In this document: piece by piece, positions 1-5,090 of the stretch
Numbering within the stretch: position 1 is the stretch's first letter
Layout of the letters: every line of letters starts with the position of its first letter
Source: Myxococcales bacterium
GTDB lineage: Bacteria > Myxococcota_C > UBA6777
NCBI GenBank assembly: GCA_027005175.1
Contig: JALTMC010000917.1
Coordinates: 1-5,090, forward strand
Direction of reading: 5' to 3'
Length of the DNA: 5,090 nucleotides
The notes under the pieces: model-generated
The model's input: only the letters and a program-made list of their open reading frames with translations
Databases searched by the model: none
What the model was told of the DNA's origin: nothing
Position numbers and translations under genes: made by a program

Positions 1-397
1 AGGTATGTCGGTTTTGACGGTGGATGGTAAGGCCCAGCTCCGGCAGGTCTTGCAAGCTCTGGATCGTGTCTTACTTCAGCCGAGTGTGAGGCCGATGATC
101 GCAGGCATCATGATTGAGGGGCATACAAATATTCGTGGCCGGTTGAAGCGAAACTGGGAGTTGTCGTCTTTGCGTTCCCTGTCGGCACTTCAGTATATGT
201 TATCATTGGTGAAGGGTGATCCGCGTCGGTTTAAGATCTATTCACGACTCTTATTTGCTGGCGCATTTGGACCCTTTCGGCCCGTACGCACATCGCGAGG
301 GACTCCAGATTTACGTCGAAGCCGACGAATAGAAATCAAGGTCCTGTTTCACAACCAGCAGAAGCTGCGGCAGATCTTGAAGCGACAGTTACGATAA
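1..397 (+). CDS. OmpA/MotB-like peptidoglycan-binding domain protein, C-terminal part (5' end outside window)
   Basis: The visible part is almost exactly one OmpA-like domain, which in OmpA, Pal and MotB grips the diaminopimelate peptide of peptidoglycan in the periplasm. Counting from the ATG at position 5, residues 3-19 match the first strand and helix, residues 37-42 read IEGHTN (family consensus GHTD), residues 50-57 read NWELSSLR, a very MotB-like version of the N..LS..R motif, and residues 104-114 carry the closing RR.RRIEIKVLF-type segment. The ATG at 5 is probably internal: the frame is open to the left edge and the preceding Gly codon fits the usual SG before this strand, so the N-terminus, with any membrane anchor, lies outside. 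The usual Asp of GHTD is Asn here, while the Arg of LS..R is kept. The stop overlaps the ribosome binding site of the next gene, suggesting one operon. Domain call is firm; whether it is MotB, Pal or a fusion cannot be told. Confidence 0.82.
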   Translation, partial: GMSVLTVDGKAQLRQVLQALDRVLLQPSVRPMIAGIMIEGHTNIRGRLKRNWELSSLRSLSALQYMLSLVKGDPRRFKIYSRLLFAGAFGPFRPVRTSRGTPDLRRSRRIEIKVLFHNQQKLRQILKRQLR

Positions 398-400
398 GGA
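396..400 (+). promoter_or_regulatory. Shine-Dalgarno AAGGA overlapping the upstream stop codon
   Basis: AAGGA shares its first two bases with the TAA stop (395-397) of the OmpA-like gene. It stands 3 bases before the ATG at 404 and 9 bases before a second in-frame ATG at 410. Nine bases is ordinary and three is short, so the ATG at 410 may be the real start of the next gene. The overlap with the stop suggests translational coupling. Confidence 0.6.
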
Positions 401-403
401 TAC

Positions 404-1633
404 ATGGCGATGTCGAGCACTTGGACTGAGAAAGAGCGGATCATCCCCTTGGGTGATATTCAGGTGGAGGGGATCGAGGGTGGTATGGTTGATGATCTCA
501 AATTCCGCCCCAACAAATACTTTCATCCCATTGAAGATGTGCGGGTAGAGGGCGAGCGCTGTGTGTTGTTGTACCAGCGTCAGCTGAGCCCTGTGGAGGG
601 GAAGGTCTCCCTGGCTCAGGTTCGGCATGTGATTCGCGGAGTCATTGATGGACAACACAAACTGGCAGAGAGTCAGATCCTTTACTTGTATCCGGGGGTG
701 GAAGCCTTTGGCCTCGACCGCAGGAAGAATCTACGAGTGGGCTTGATCAATGCCCGACCCCACAACGATTGGGAGCGGAGTGAGCAAGAGCTTTGTGTTG
801 ATGCGTTCAGCAAGTTGATCGCAGAGCATTGTCCCGAAGGTCAGAAGCGGATTGTTGCTTATCGACAAAAGATCCTGACGTTGCGACATCTGTTGCAAGT
901 CTTGGAGGGGTACTATCGTCGATCGATGTGGTCCTCCTTTGCGATCCTTCTGTTGCTGCTTGCTGGTTTGGCGGGGGTGCTGTACCAATGGGGGCCTCCA
1001 CGGATCAAAGCGACAATGCAAAAAGGTGTCTATGCCACCATCGACTGGGGGCGACGAATGGTTCGCAGTAGTACGGTCCAGTGGGATCATGCGCTGCGTG
1101 ACGAGCGTCGTCGGTGGGAGTATCGACATGGGCCTGTTCCCGTGTATTTAATTTTGAATCCGAAAACCAAAAATCCACAAGAGCGGGCTCTCATTCATTA
1201 TCATCTGATGCGAGTGATGGAAAAAGAGTTTGACCGAACGTCGAAGGCTCACTTCCAACTGTATATTCATCAACCCAATCAGTTTCCTGTGAGTTATCGG
1301 AAGTCCATTCCCTCACCGTCAGAGTCTCCAAAGTTGATGGAGGAATGGAGAACCAACTGCTTCTTTATGTATGGCAAAGGATGTCCGGCCCACAGTTGGT
1401 TGCTTCGTTTGACCAACTACCGAGGGGGATTCCGACCTCTGGTTGACGCTGTCCGGGCTGCTCTGAAGAAGAGTAAGCGAGGTGGTGTGGTGATGAAATA
1501 CCAAAAGGTTGTAGGTTCTGTTACATTGGGTTGGGTGCCGCCTCCTCGTCCTCGTCCTGTTGCTTCCCAAAAAGCACCTGCCAAGAAACGAGTTGCAGTT
1601 CCACCGCGACATGCTCCAGGAGCACGTCGTTAA
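404..1633 (+). CDS. Uncharacterised bitopic membrane protein with proline/arginine-rich C-terminal tail
   Basis: I do not recognise this family. The 409-residue protein has a soluble N-terminal part (about 1-173) without a signal peptide, one strong transmembrane helix at about 175-196 (preceded by YYRR at 170-173, core ILLLLLAGLAG), and a C-terminal part. Residues 204-243 are basic and probably helical. Residues 244-376 look like a mixed alpha/beta domain with segments such as VPVYLILNPK and LLRLTNYRGG. The tail, about 378-409, is rich in Pro, Arg, Lys and Ala (PPPRPRP, then APAKKR). By the positive-inside rule the N-terminal half is probably cytoplasmic and the C-terminal half periplasmic, but both flanks of the helix are positive, so the topology is uncertain. 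Cys319 and Cys327 could form a disulfide if periplasmic. An alternative start at 410 (two residues shorter) has better Shine-Dalgarno spacing. The gene follows an OmpA-like gene by 6 bases and precedes a PEGA-repeat protein, so an envelope role is likely. That it is a gene is near certain; its function is unknown. Confidence 0.85.
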   Translation: MAMSSTWTEKERIIPLGDIQVEGIEGGMVDDLKFRPNKYFHPIEDVRVEGERCVLLYQRQLSPVEGKVSLAQVRHVIRGVIDGQHKLAESQILYLYPGVEAFGLDRRKNLRVGLINARPHNDWERSEQELCVDAFSKLIAEHCPEGQKRIVAYRQKILTLRHLLQVLEGYYRRSMWSSFAILLLLLAGLAGVLYQWGPPRIKATMQKGVYATIDWGRRMVRSSTVQWDHALRDERRRWEYRHGPVPVYLILNPKTKNPQERALIHYHLMRVMEKEFDRTSKAHFQLYIHQPNQFPVSYRKSIPSPSESPKLMEEWRTNCFFMYGKGCPAHSWLLRLTNYRGGFRPLVDAVRAALKKSKRGGVVMKYQKVVGSVTLGWVPPPRPRPVASQKAPAKKRVAVPPRHAPGARR

Positions 1634-1690
1634 GTTCCTGTACCGTGACGCACAACACCTTGATGTGTGATCTAAGACTTCTTTTCATGC

Positions 1691-1696
1691 AAAGGA
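1691..1696 (+). promoter_or_regulatory. Shine-Dalgarno AAAGGA of the PEGA-repeat gene
   Basis: AAAGGA ends 10 bases before the ATG at 1707, slightly long but acceptable spacing, and supports that start. The ATG at 1687 is in another frame. The 73-base gap before this gene (1634-1706) holds no convincing terminator or sigma-70 promoter by eye, so the gene may be cotranscribed with the two upstream genes. Confidence 0.5.
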
Positions 1697-1706
1697 TAGA
1701 GTAAGC

Positions 1707-2597
1707 ATGGATGTTCAATCAAACAATCAGTTTTCTTCGCCCTCTTCATGTGGGTTGGCACGTTGGTCTGGATTGGCTCTCGCGTTCATTCTTGGGTTGG
1801 GGCTTTGGACCACAACTGCTGATGCGGGACAGCTACGGATTGAGTCCAACCCCAAAGGTGCCAAGCTCTTTGTCAATGGAGTTCAACGCGGGGCAGCTCC
1901 GATCCTTCTTACGCTACAAGCTGGACGTGTTCATCTTGAGCTGAGAACCCGCGGCTACCTTACTTGGGCTACCTATTTGATCATGCCACCCCTGACCCGT
2001 ATGACACTCAAAGTGTCCTTGGAAAAATTTAGCTCACAAGCGATCGCCAATACCGGAGGAGCACGGAGTATTGTATTCAACAATCTCTCTCCTGGCCCTT
2101 CTGCTGTCGGTAAAAGAGGCCGGACCCGAGGTGGCTTACTGATTGCAAACACCAAACCACCCGGAGCCAAAGTCTACCTCAAAGGCAAGTTGATCGGTAA
2201 GACGCCCTTGCTCGCGACTGTCCCCACTGGAACTCACACTCTTGAGTTCCGACGCAGTGGTTATTCCACCTTACGTCGAGAGATTAAAATTACAACAGCA
2301 AAGAGTACAAAGTTGACGATCACCCTGGTGGCTGGCTCTTCTGGAGCGCGTCGGTCCAATACGGTTTCTTCGGAGACAGGCTCCTCGACTCAAGTTGTGA
2401 TTACCTCCAAACCGCCTGGGGCAGAGGTCTTTCTCAATGGCCGCCCCCTCGGTCAAACGCCTGTTCTGAGCGCAGGTTTGTCTCCAGGTACTTACCAGAT
2501 TGTGATTCGTCGAAAAGGATACACTCCTTATCGGCGTTCTGTTGAATTGCGTTCTGGCCAGCAGCTACGTATGAAGGTCCTTTTGGTCAAAAAATAG
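1707..2597 (+). CDS. Secreted PEGA-repeat protein (three PEGA domains)
   Basis: The 296-residue protein starts with a Sec signal peptide: an N-region ending at Arg19, a hydrophobic core at about 21-34, and a likely signal peptidase I site after ADA (Ala40/Gly41). Cys15 lies before the hydrophobic core, so there is no lipobox. The mature part is three PEGA domains (PF08308-type, small beta-sandwich repeats common in bacterial surface and periplasmic proteins): about 42-105, 143-207 and 228-294. Each has the S/TxPxGA-x-hydrophobic-N/KG core, a TP or AP turn, a PG/TG/AG-x-H/Y-x-hydrophobic strand and an RxxGY motif (RTRGY, RRSGY, RRKGY). Copies 2 and 3 are closest to each other (KPPGAKVYLKG, KPPGAEVFLNG). 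Copy 1 is more diverged, with GAAP where the others have GKTP and GQTP. Two Ser/Thr/Gly/Arg-rich linkers (about 106-142 and 208-227) separate the copies. PEGA domains usually mediate binding or act as spacers and no catalytic motif is seen, so the protein is probably periplasmic or surface-located. Its partner is unknown. Confidence 0.92.
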   Translation: MDVQSNNQFSSPSSCGLARWSGLALAFILGLGLWTTTADAGQLRIESNPKGAKLFVNGVQRGAAPILLTLQAGRVHLELRTRGYLTWATYLIMPPLTRMTLKVSLEKFSSQAIANTGGARSIVFNNLSPGPSAVGKRGRTRGGLLIANTKPPGAKVYLKGKLIGKTPLLATVPTGTHTLEFRRSGYSTLRREIKITTAKSTKLTITLVAGSSGARRSNTVSSETGSSTQVVITSKPPGAEVFLNGRPLGQTPVLSAGLSPGTYQIVIRRKGYTPYRRSVELRSGQQLRMKVLLVKK

Positions 2598-2637
2598 GTA
2601 TGAGCCCATCGGCATTTACAGGTATCATCGCAACGAT

Positions 2638-2653
2638 TCGGTCACCGATTTTT
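2638..2653 (+). terminator. Possible weak intrinsic terminator after the PEGA gene
   Basis: TCGG (2638-2641), loop TCA, and CCGA (2645-2648) form a 4-bp stem followed directly by TTTTT (2649-2653), 40 bases after the PEGA stop codon. Stem plus T-run is the layout of a Rho-independent terminator on the plus strand, but the stem is very short, so it could be chance. Confidence 0.28.
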
Positions 2654-2685
2654 GGGGCCACAAAATATGTCTGGATGACGGATGG

Positions 2686-2709
2686 ACTGACAAACTGACA
2701 AACTGACGG
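2686..2709. repeat. 8-bp tandem repeat, three copies
   Basis: ACTGACAA at 2686-2693 and again at 2694-2701 is followed by ACTGACGG at 2702-2709, giving a period of eight. The last copy also forms a bulged hairpin with the following bases (GACAAAC at 2697-2703 against GTTTGGTC at 2709-2716). It lies in the convergent gap between the PEGA gene and the membrane protein gene. Confidence 0.7.
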
Positions 2710-2739
2710 TTTGGTCGTGCCTCAGGTCTCAGTATGTTA

Positions 2740-2753
2740 CGCATAAAAATGCG
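2740..2753. terminator. Perfect 5-bp hairpin between convergent genes
   Basis: CGCAT (2740-2744), loop AAAA and ATGCG (2749-2753) form a perfect small hairpin, 9 bases beyond the stop codon of the minus-strand membrane protein gene. No T-run follows on either strand, so it is not a canonical intrinsic terminator. It could protect a 3' end or be chance. Confidence 0.25.
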
Positions 2754-2762
2754 AAACTCGGG

Positions 2763-3821
2763 TTAGGAATGGTCTGAATGCTCTGTTTGGTCAGGTTCAT
2801 CGGTTTGTAACGCAGCGCTGAGTGATTCTTGTGAGGATTGTAGCGACACGTTGGACCGCAGGTAATCGGGCATTAACAGGAGCAAACCAAAGATCGTCAG
2901 AGGGATGATATTGAAGGCGTGAGACACGAGAGCCATCGAGTCAACCAAGGCTCCTGTCACGCCAAGTACACGCAGTCCACTTTTGAAAAAGTAGTGGTAG
3001 GTGCCTACAAATCCTGGTGCGGAGGGGATCGCTGCTCCAAACGAGATAAAGGTTTGTATTAATATGGGAGTGAACCAAGGCAAGTGACCGAGGTGAAAAG
3101 CCTGTAACGTACAATACAGAGTTCCTGCATTCATCACCCAAAAGATCATCGTACCCAGCAATACCAGTAGCACTCGCCACAAAGACTTTAACGCATGCAA
3201 TCCTCCCAAAAATAGCTCCAGCTTTTCCATGAGAAAGCTTGAGACACGTTGGCCGAGAGTTCCGGTAAATTTGCGAAAGAATGCTAGGGTCGGTTGGGGA
3301 AACCGACTCATCAAAAGCAAAGAAGAGAGAGAGACCCCGACCACAGCTGCTGGAAAATAGAGTGAACTTGTGGGGATATGATTTTGAGTAAAGAACAAAG
3401 GCAGTATCACAAAGAATAAAACCAGTAAAAATCCCATGTCGAGGAGCCGTTCTACAAAGATGACAGCTAATGTAGAGCTGTGCGCGATAGCACCTTTCCG
3501 GGCAAGGTAGTCGATACGCAGCACTTCTCCAGCTCGCATGGGAAATATATTGTTGCCAGTATACGAGACAAAGGCAGACTTATACACGTCAAAAAGTGAG
3601 AAGTCGTGAAGCGGTTGCAACAAAAGTTTGGAGCGCAGTGTCATTCCAAAGAAACCACAAAACTGAACAGCAACACCCAAAAGCATCCAGGGGTAATCGA
3701 TCTTTTGGATCTCTTGCCAGACCTTTGCGATCTCGATTTTGCGAAAACTTAAATAGATAAAAAGAATCGAAATCGAAAAACCAAGAGCAATGAAAAGCCT
3801 ACGCCGATGTGATGGAGACAT
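2763..3821 (-). CDS. Lysylphosphatidylglycerol synthase transmembrane (UPF0104) family protein, flippase-like
   Basis: The 352-residue polytopic inner-membrane protein belongs to the PF03706 family, the membrane part of MprF-type enzymes and of many stand-alone proteins thought to move or help move lipid-linked substrates. Family hallmarks are present: GNNIFPMRAGEVLRI at 89-103, the V..ERLLD stretch around 120-128, and PSAPGFVGTYH at 266-276. Hydrophobic segments lie at about 9-25, 45-62, 117-144, 154-171, 215-240, 249-264 and 290-318. The soluble lysyl-transferase domain of full MprF is absent, so lysyl-lipid synthesis is not expected. The end, about 321-352, is a hydrophilic Ser/Gln/Asp/Glu tail. 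The ATG at 3821 was chosen because MSPSHRRR followed by a helix is a normal family N-terminus. The frame stays open upstream to 4262, but that stretch is repeat-derived sequence and then the out-of-frame aminotransferase gene. TTGGAA at 3834-3829 gives a 7-base Shine-Dalgarno spacing. The substrate is unknown. Confidence 0.9.
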   Translation of the reverse strand: MSPSHRRRLFIALGFSISILFIYLSFRKIEIAKVWQEIQKIDYPWMLLGVAVQFCGFFGMTLRSKLLLQPLHDFSLFDVYKSAFVSYTGNNIFPMRAGEVLRIDYLARKGAIAHSSTLAVIFVERLLDMGFLLVLFFVILPLFFTQNHIPTSSLYFPAAVVGVSLSSLLLMSRFPQPTLAFFRKFTGTLGQRVSSFLMEKLELFLGGLHALKSLWRVLLVLLGTMIFWVMNAGTLYCTLQAFHLGHLPWFTPILIQTFISFGAAIPSAPGFVGTYHYFFKSGLRVLGVTGALVDSMALVSHAFNIIPLTIFGLLLLMPDYLRSNVSLQSSQESLSAALQTDEPDQTEHSDHS

Positions 3822-3828
3822 TTGTTCG

Positions 3829-3834
3829 TTCCAA
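3829..3834 (-). promoter_or_regulatory. Shine-Dalgarno TTGGAA inside the last heptad
   Basis: The minus strand reads TTGGAAC at 3834-3828, with GGAA 7 bases before the ATG at 3821. This is a modest Shine-Dalgarno at normal spacing. It coincides with the last recognisable unit of the heptad array, so the array may have supplied the ribosome binding site. Confidence 0.45.
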
Positions 3835-3878
3835 GTGCTGTGTACTGAATACTGAGTGCTGCGTACTGAATGCCGAGT

Positions 3879-3941
3879 GTTTCGAGCTTCCTGTGTTGTG
3901 TTTCGAGCTTCCTGTGTTGTGTTTCGAGCTTCCTGTGTTGT
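3879..3941. repeat. Three perfect 21-bp tandem repeats inside the heptad array
   Basis: Copies at 3879-3899, 3900-3920 and 3921-3941 are identical. Each 21-bp unit equals three heptads (minus strand AACACAG, GAAGCTC, GAAACAC in rotating phase). Perfect identity beside diverged flanking heptads indicates recent duplication of a three-heptad block, probably by replication slippage. The copies are directly adjacent without spacers, so this is not a CRISPR array. Confidence 0.95.
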
Positions 3942-3951
3942 GTGTTGAGTG

Positions 3952-5090
3952 TTAAGTGAGTTGTTTGGCGACTTTGGCAAAGGCGGGGAGGGCACCTTCA
4001 ATGACGTCATCATCGACACAGTATGAGATACGAAAATAGCCAGGGGCTCCAAAGCCTGAGCCTGGAACGACAAGAACTCTGTGTTGTTTGAGTGCGTGAT
4101 AGAATGCCATATCATCTCCACCAGGTGCTTTGGGGAAAAGGTAGAAGGCTCCATCGGGCCAGACCATCTCATAGCCATAGGAGAGAAGCTCTTGTCCGAG
4201 TCGCTGTAGCTTTTTATGGTAGATGTCGACGGGCGCAGGAAGATCGATGAGTTGGGGCACAATATGTTGCATTAAGGCCGGTGCGTTCACAAAGCCAACC
4301 ACACGGGAGGCGAAGGCCATTGCGCTTATGATGTCTTCGATGTCTTCGCAGCTTGGAGAGAAAAAGACATAGCCAATACGTTCTCCAGGGATGGAAAGAG
4401 ACTTGGAGAAGCTGGTGATAAAGATCGTATGCTCATACTCTTTCAACGGATCTGCGTAGACAGAGTCACCGTACATCAGCTTTTGGTAAGGTGAGTCGTT
4501 GAGTAGATAAACAACATGACCTGTTTTTTCTTGATGTTGTCTGAGCAAGTCGCCGAGTTGTTGGAGGGATTCCTGACGATATGCCACACCGGTTGGATTG
4601 TTTGGTGTGTTGAACAAGATGGCCTTCGTGCGAGAGGTGAGGGCGGCGGCGATGGCGTCCATATCGAGCTGAAACTCTGGAGTCGTAGGTACGATGACAG
4701 GGTTGCCCTGATGAGCTTCAATATAGAATTCATACTCCACAAAATAAGGGGAGAAGATAAGGACTTCGTCTTCTGGGTCAAGCAGGGTCTTTAAGACCAG
4801 ACTAATCCCACCCGCAGCTCCCACTGTCATGACCACATGGTCGGCTGAGACATTGCTCCAGCCCAATTCTTGGGCCATGTGATGGGCCACTGCCTCTCTG
4901 GCCTTGGTGTGGCCATTGTTCGGCATATAACGATGGGACCCTTGTGGAGGATCTTGCAAATGCCGGATAAGAGAATCGTAAAAAATCGGTGGGGGCTCTA
5001 AGACAGGATTTCCAATGCTAAGATCATAGACAGGTTGCTCGCTGTCTTGTCGCATACGCAAACCTTCATCGGCAACCAGACGAATCAGGG
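3952..5090 (-). CDS. PLP-dependent class I/II aminotransferase (5' end outside window)
   Basis: This is a fold-type I pyridoxal-phosphate aminotransferase, expected to be cytoplasmic and to move an amino group between an amino acid and a 2-oxo acid; the substrate cannot be read from sequence. Counting from the TTG codon at 5061, the landmarks are YDLSIGNP (12-19), RYMPNNG (44-50), the cofactor-phosphate loop GAAGG (81-85), NNPTG (154-158), the pyridine-nitrogen Asp189 in NDSPY, Schiff-base Lys220 in SFSKS, phosphate-binding Arg228 in GERIGY, GAFYLF (304-309), and Arg344 in YFRISYC for the substrate carboxylate. All key residues are present. It resembles the subgroup with SLGNP, GYMPN.G, SKSLS.PGERIGY and R..GFVNAP..MQ found in clostridia and spirochaetes. 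The frame stays open above 5061 and encodes a matching LIRLVADEGLRMR segment, so the true start lies beyond the right edge, probably by a few dozen residues at most. The TAA stop abuts the heptad array that leads to the membrane protein gene. Confidence 0.94.
   Translation of the reverse strand, partial: LIRLVADEGLRMRQDSEQPVYDLSIGNPVLEPPPIFYDSLIRHLQDPPQGSHRYMPNNGHTKAREAVAHHMAQELGWSNVSADHVVMTVGAAGGISLVLKTLLDPEDEVLIFSPYFVEYEFYIEAHQGNPVIVPTTPEFQLDMDAIAAALTSRTKAILFNTPNNPTGVAYRQESLQQLGDLLRQHQEKTGHVVYLLNDSPYQKLMYGDSVYADPLKEYEHTIFITSFSKSLSIPGERIGYVFFSPSCEDIEDIISAMAFASRVVGFVNAPALMQHIVPQLIDLPAPVDIYHKKLQRLGQELLSYGYEMVWPDGAFYLFPKAPGGDDMAFYHALKQHRVLVVPGSGFGAPGYFRISYCVDDDVIEGALPAFAKVAKQLT

Larger units (their letters stand above)
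3828..3953 (-). repeat. Intergenic array of diverged 7-bp units (about 18 heptads)
   Basis: Read on the minus strand from 3953, the sequence divides cleanly into heptads: AACACTC, AACACAC, AACACAG, then GAAGCTC, GAAACAC, AACACAG repeated, then TCGGCAT, TCAGTAC, GCAGCAC, TCAGTAT, TCAGTAC, ACAGCAC, TTGGAAC. Many units end in AC, TC or similar and the phase of seven never breaks over 126 bases. The first unit contains the last two bases of the aminotransferase TAA stop, and the last lies 6 bases before the start codon of the membrane protein gene. The transcribed strand is A/C-rich and should be little structured. It resembles in style the short tandemly repeated heptamers known from cyanobacteria; any function is unknown. 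Confidence 0.85.

Noticed and set aside
5-7. ATG at position 5 as the start of the OmpA-like gene
   Set aside because: It would cut the first strand of the domain and leave no signal peptide or anchor; the frame is open to the left edge and preceded by Gly as in homologous domains.
731-1129. Antisense ORF opposite the bitopic membrane protein gene
   Set aside because: No family features; the opposing frame encodes a coherent protein with a transmembrane helix and is the real gene.
1634-1706. Promoter or terminator between the bitopic protein gene and the PEGA gene
   Set aside because: TTGATG could be a -35 box, but no good -10 follows at 16-18 bases, and only 4-bp stems without a T-run are present.
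2600-2698. Small 32-residue ORF just after the PEGA gene (MSPSAFTGII...)
   Set aside because: The only AGG lies one base before the ATG, the ORF ends inside the octamer repeat, and no recognisable signal supports translation.
3879-3941. CRISPR-like direct repeats
   Set aside because: The 21-bp copies are directly adjacent with no spacers and no cas genes are present; this is a simple tandem repeat.
3822-4262. Long N-terminal extension of the flippase-like protein
   Set aside because: It overlaps the aminotransferase coding region in another frame and translates low-complexity repeat; the family N-terminus fits the ATG at 3821.
4516-4794. Plus-strand ORF opposite the aminotransferase
   Set aside because: Lies entirely antisense to well-conserved aminotransferase motifs and has no family features of its own.
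5059-5061. TTG as start codon of the aminotransferase
   Set aside because: The open frame continues to the window edge and encodes residues typical for the family upstream of this codon.

Overview
The window has about 50% GC and reads as chromosomal DNA of a Gram-negative bacterium. It shows an OmpA/MotB-like peptidoglycan-binding domain, a Sec-exported protein made of PEGA repeats, and AG-rich ribosome binding sites. This mix, with an intergenic heptad repeat array, would fit a deltaproteobacterial-grade lineage such as Myxococcota, but nothing here fixes the taxon. No tRNA, rRNA, transposase, phage gene or CRISPR array is visible.

Left half, plus strand (1-2597): three genes run in one direction. 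The first is the C-terminal end of an OmpA/MotB-like protein that enters from the left edge. Six bases after its stop begins a 409-residue protein of unknown family with one transmembrane helix; its Shine-Dalgarno overlaps the previous stop codon, so the pair is probably translationally coupled. After a 73-base gap comes a 296-residue secreted protein with a signal peptide and three PEGA repeats. The three products are all envelope-directed (peptidoglycan binding, inner-membrane anchored, periplasmic or surface), so they may form one cell-envelope module. That joint role is inference from gene order.

Middle (2598-2762): a convergent intergenic region holding two weak hairpins and short tandem repeats of 8 and 7 bases.

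Right half, minus strand (2763-5090): a PLP-dependent fold-type I aminotransferase enters from the right edge and is followed by a multi-pass membrane protein of the lysylphosphatidylglycerol-synthase transmembrane (UPF0104, flippase-like) family. The 130 bases between them are almost completely filled by an array of about 18 diverged 7-bp units, with three perfect 21-bp higher-order copies inside. The array starts at the aminotransferase stop codon and runs nearly to the start codon of the membrane protein, where its last unit appears to supply the Shine-Dalgarno. This array is the most unusual structure in the window; the second item worth following is the unrecognised bitopic membrane protein.
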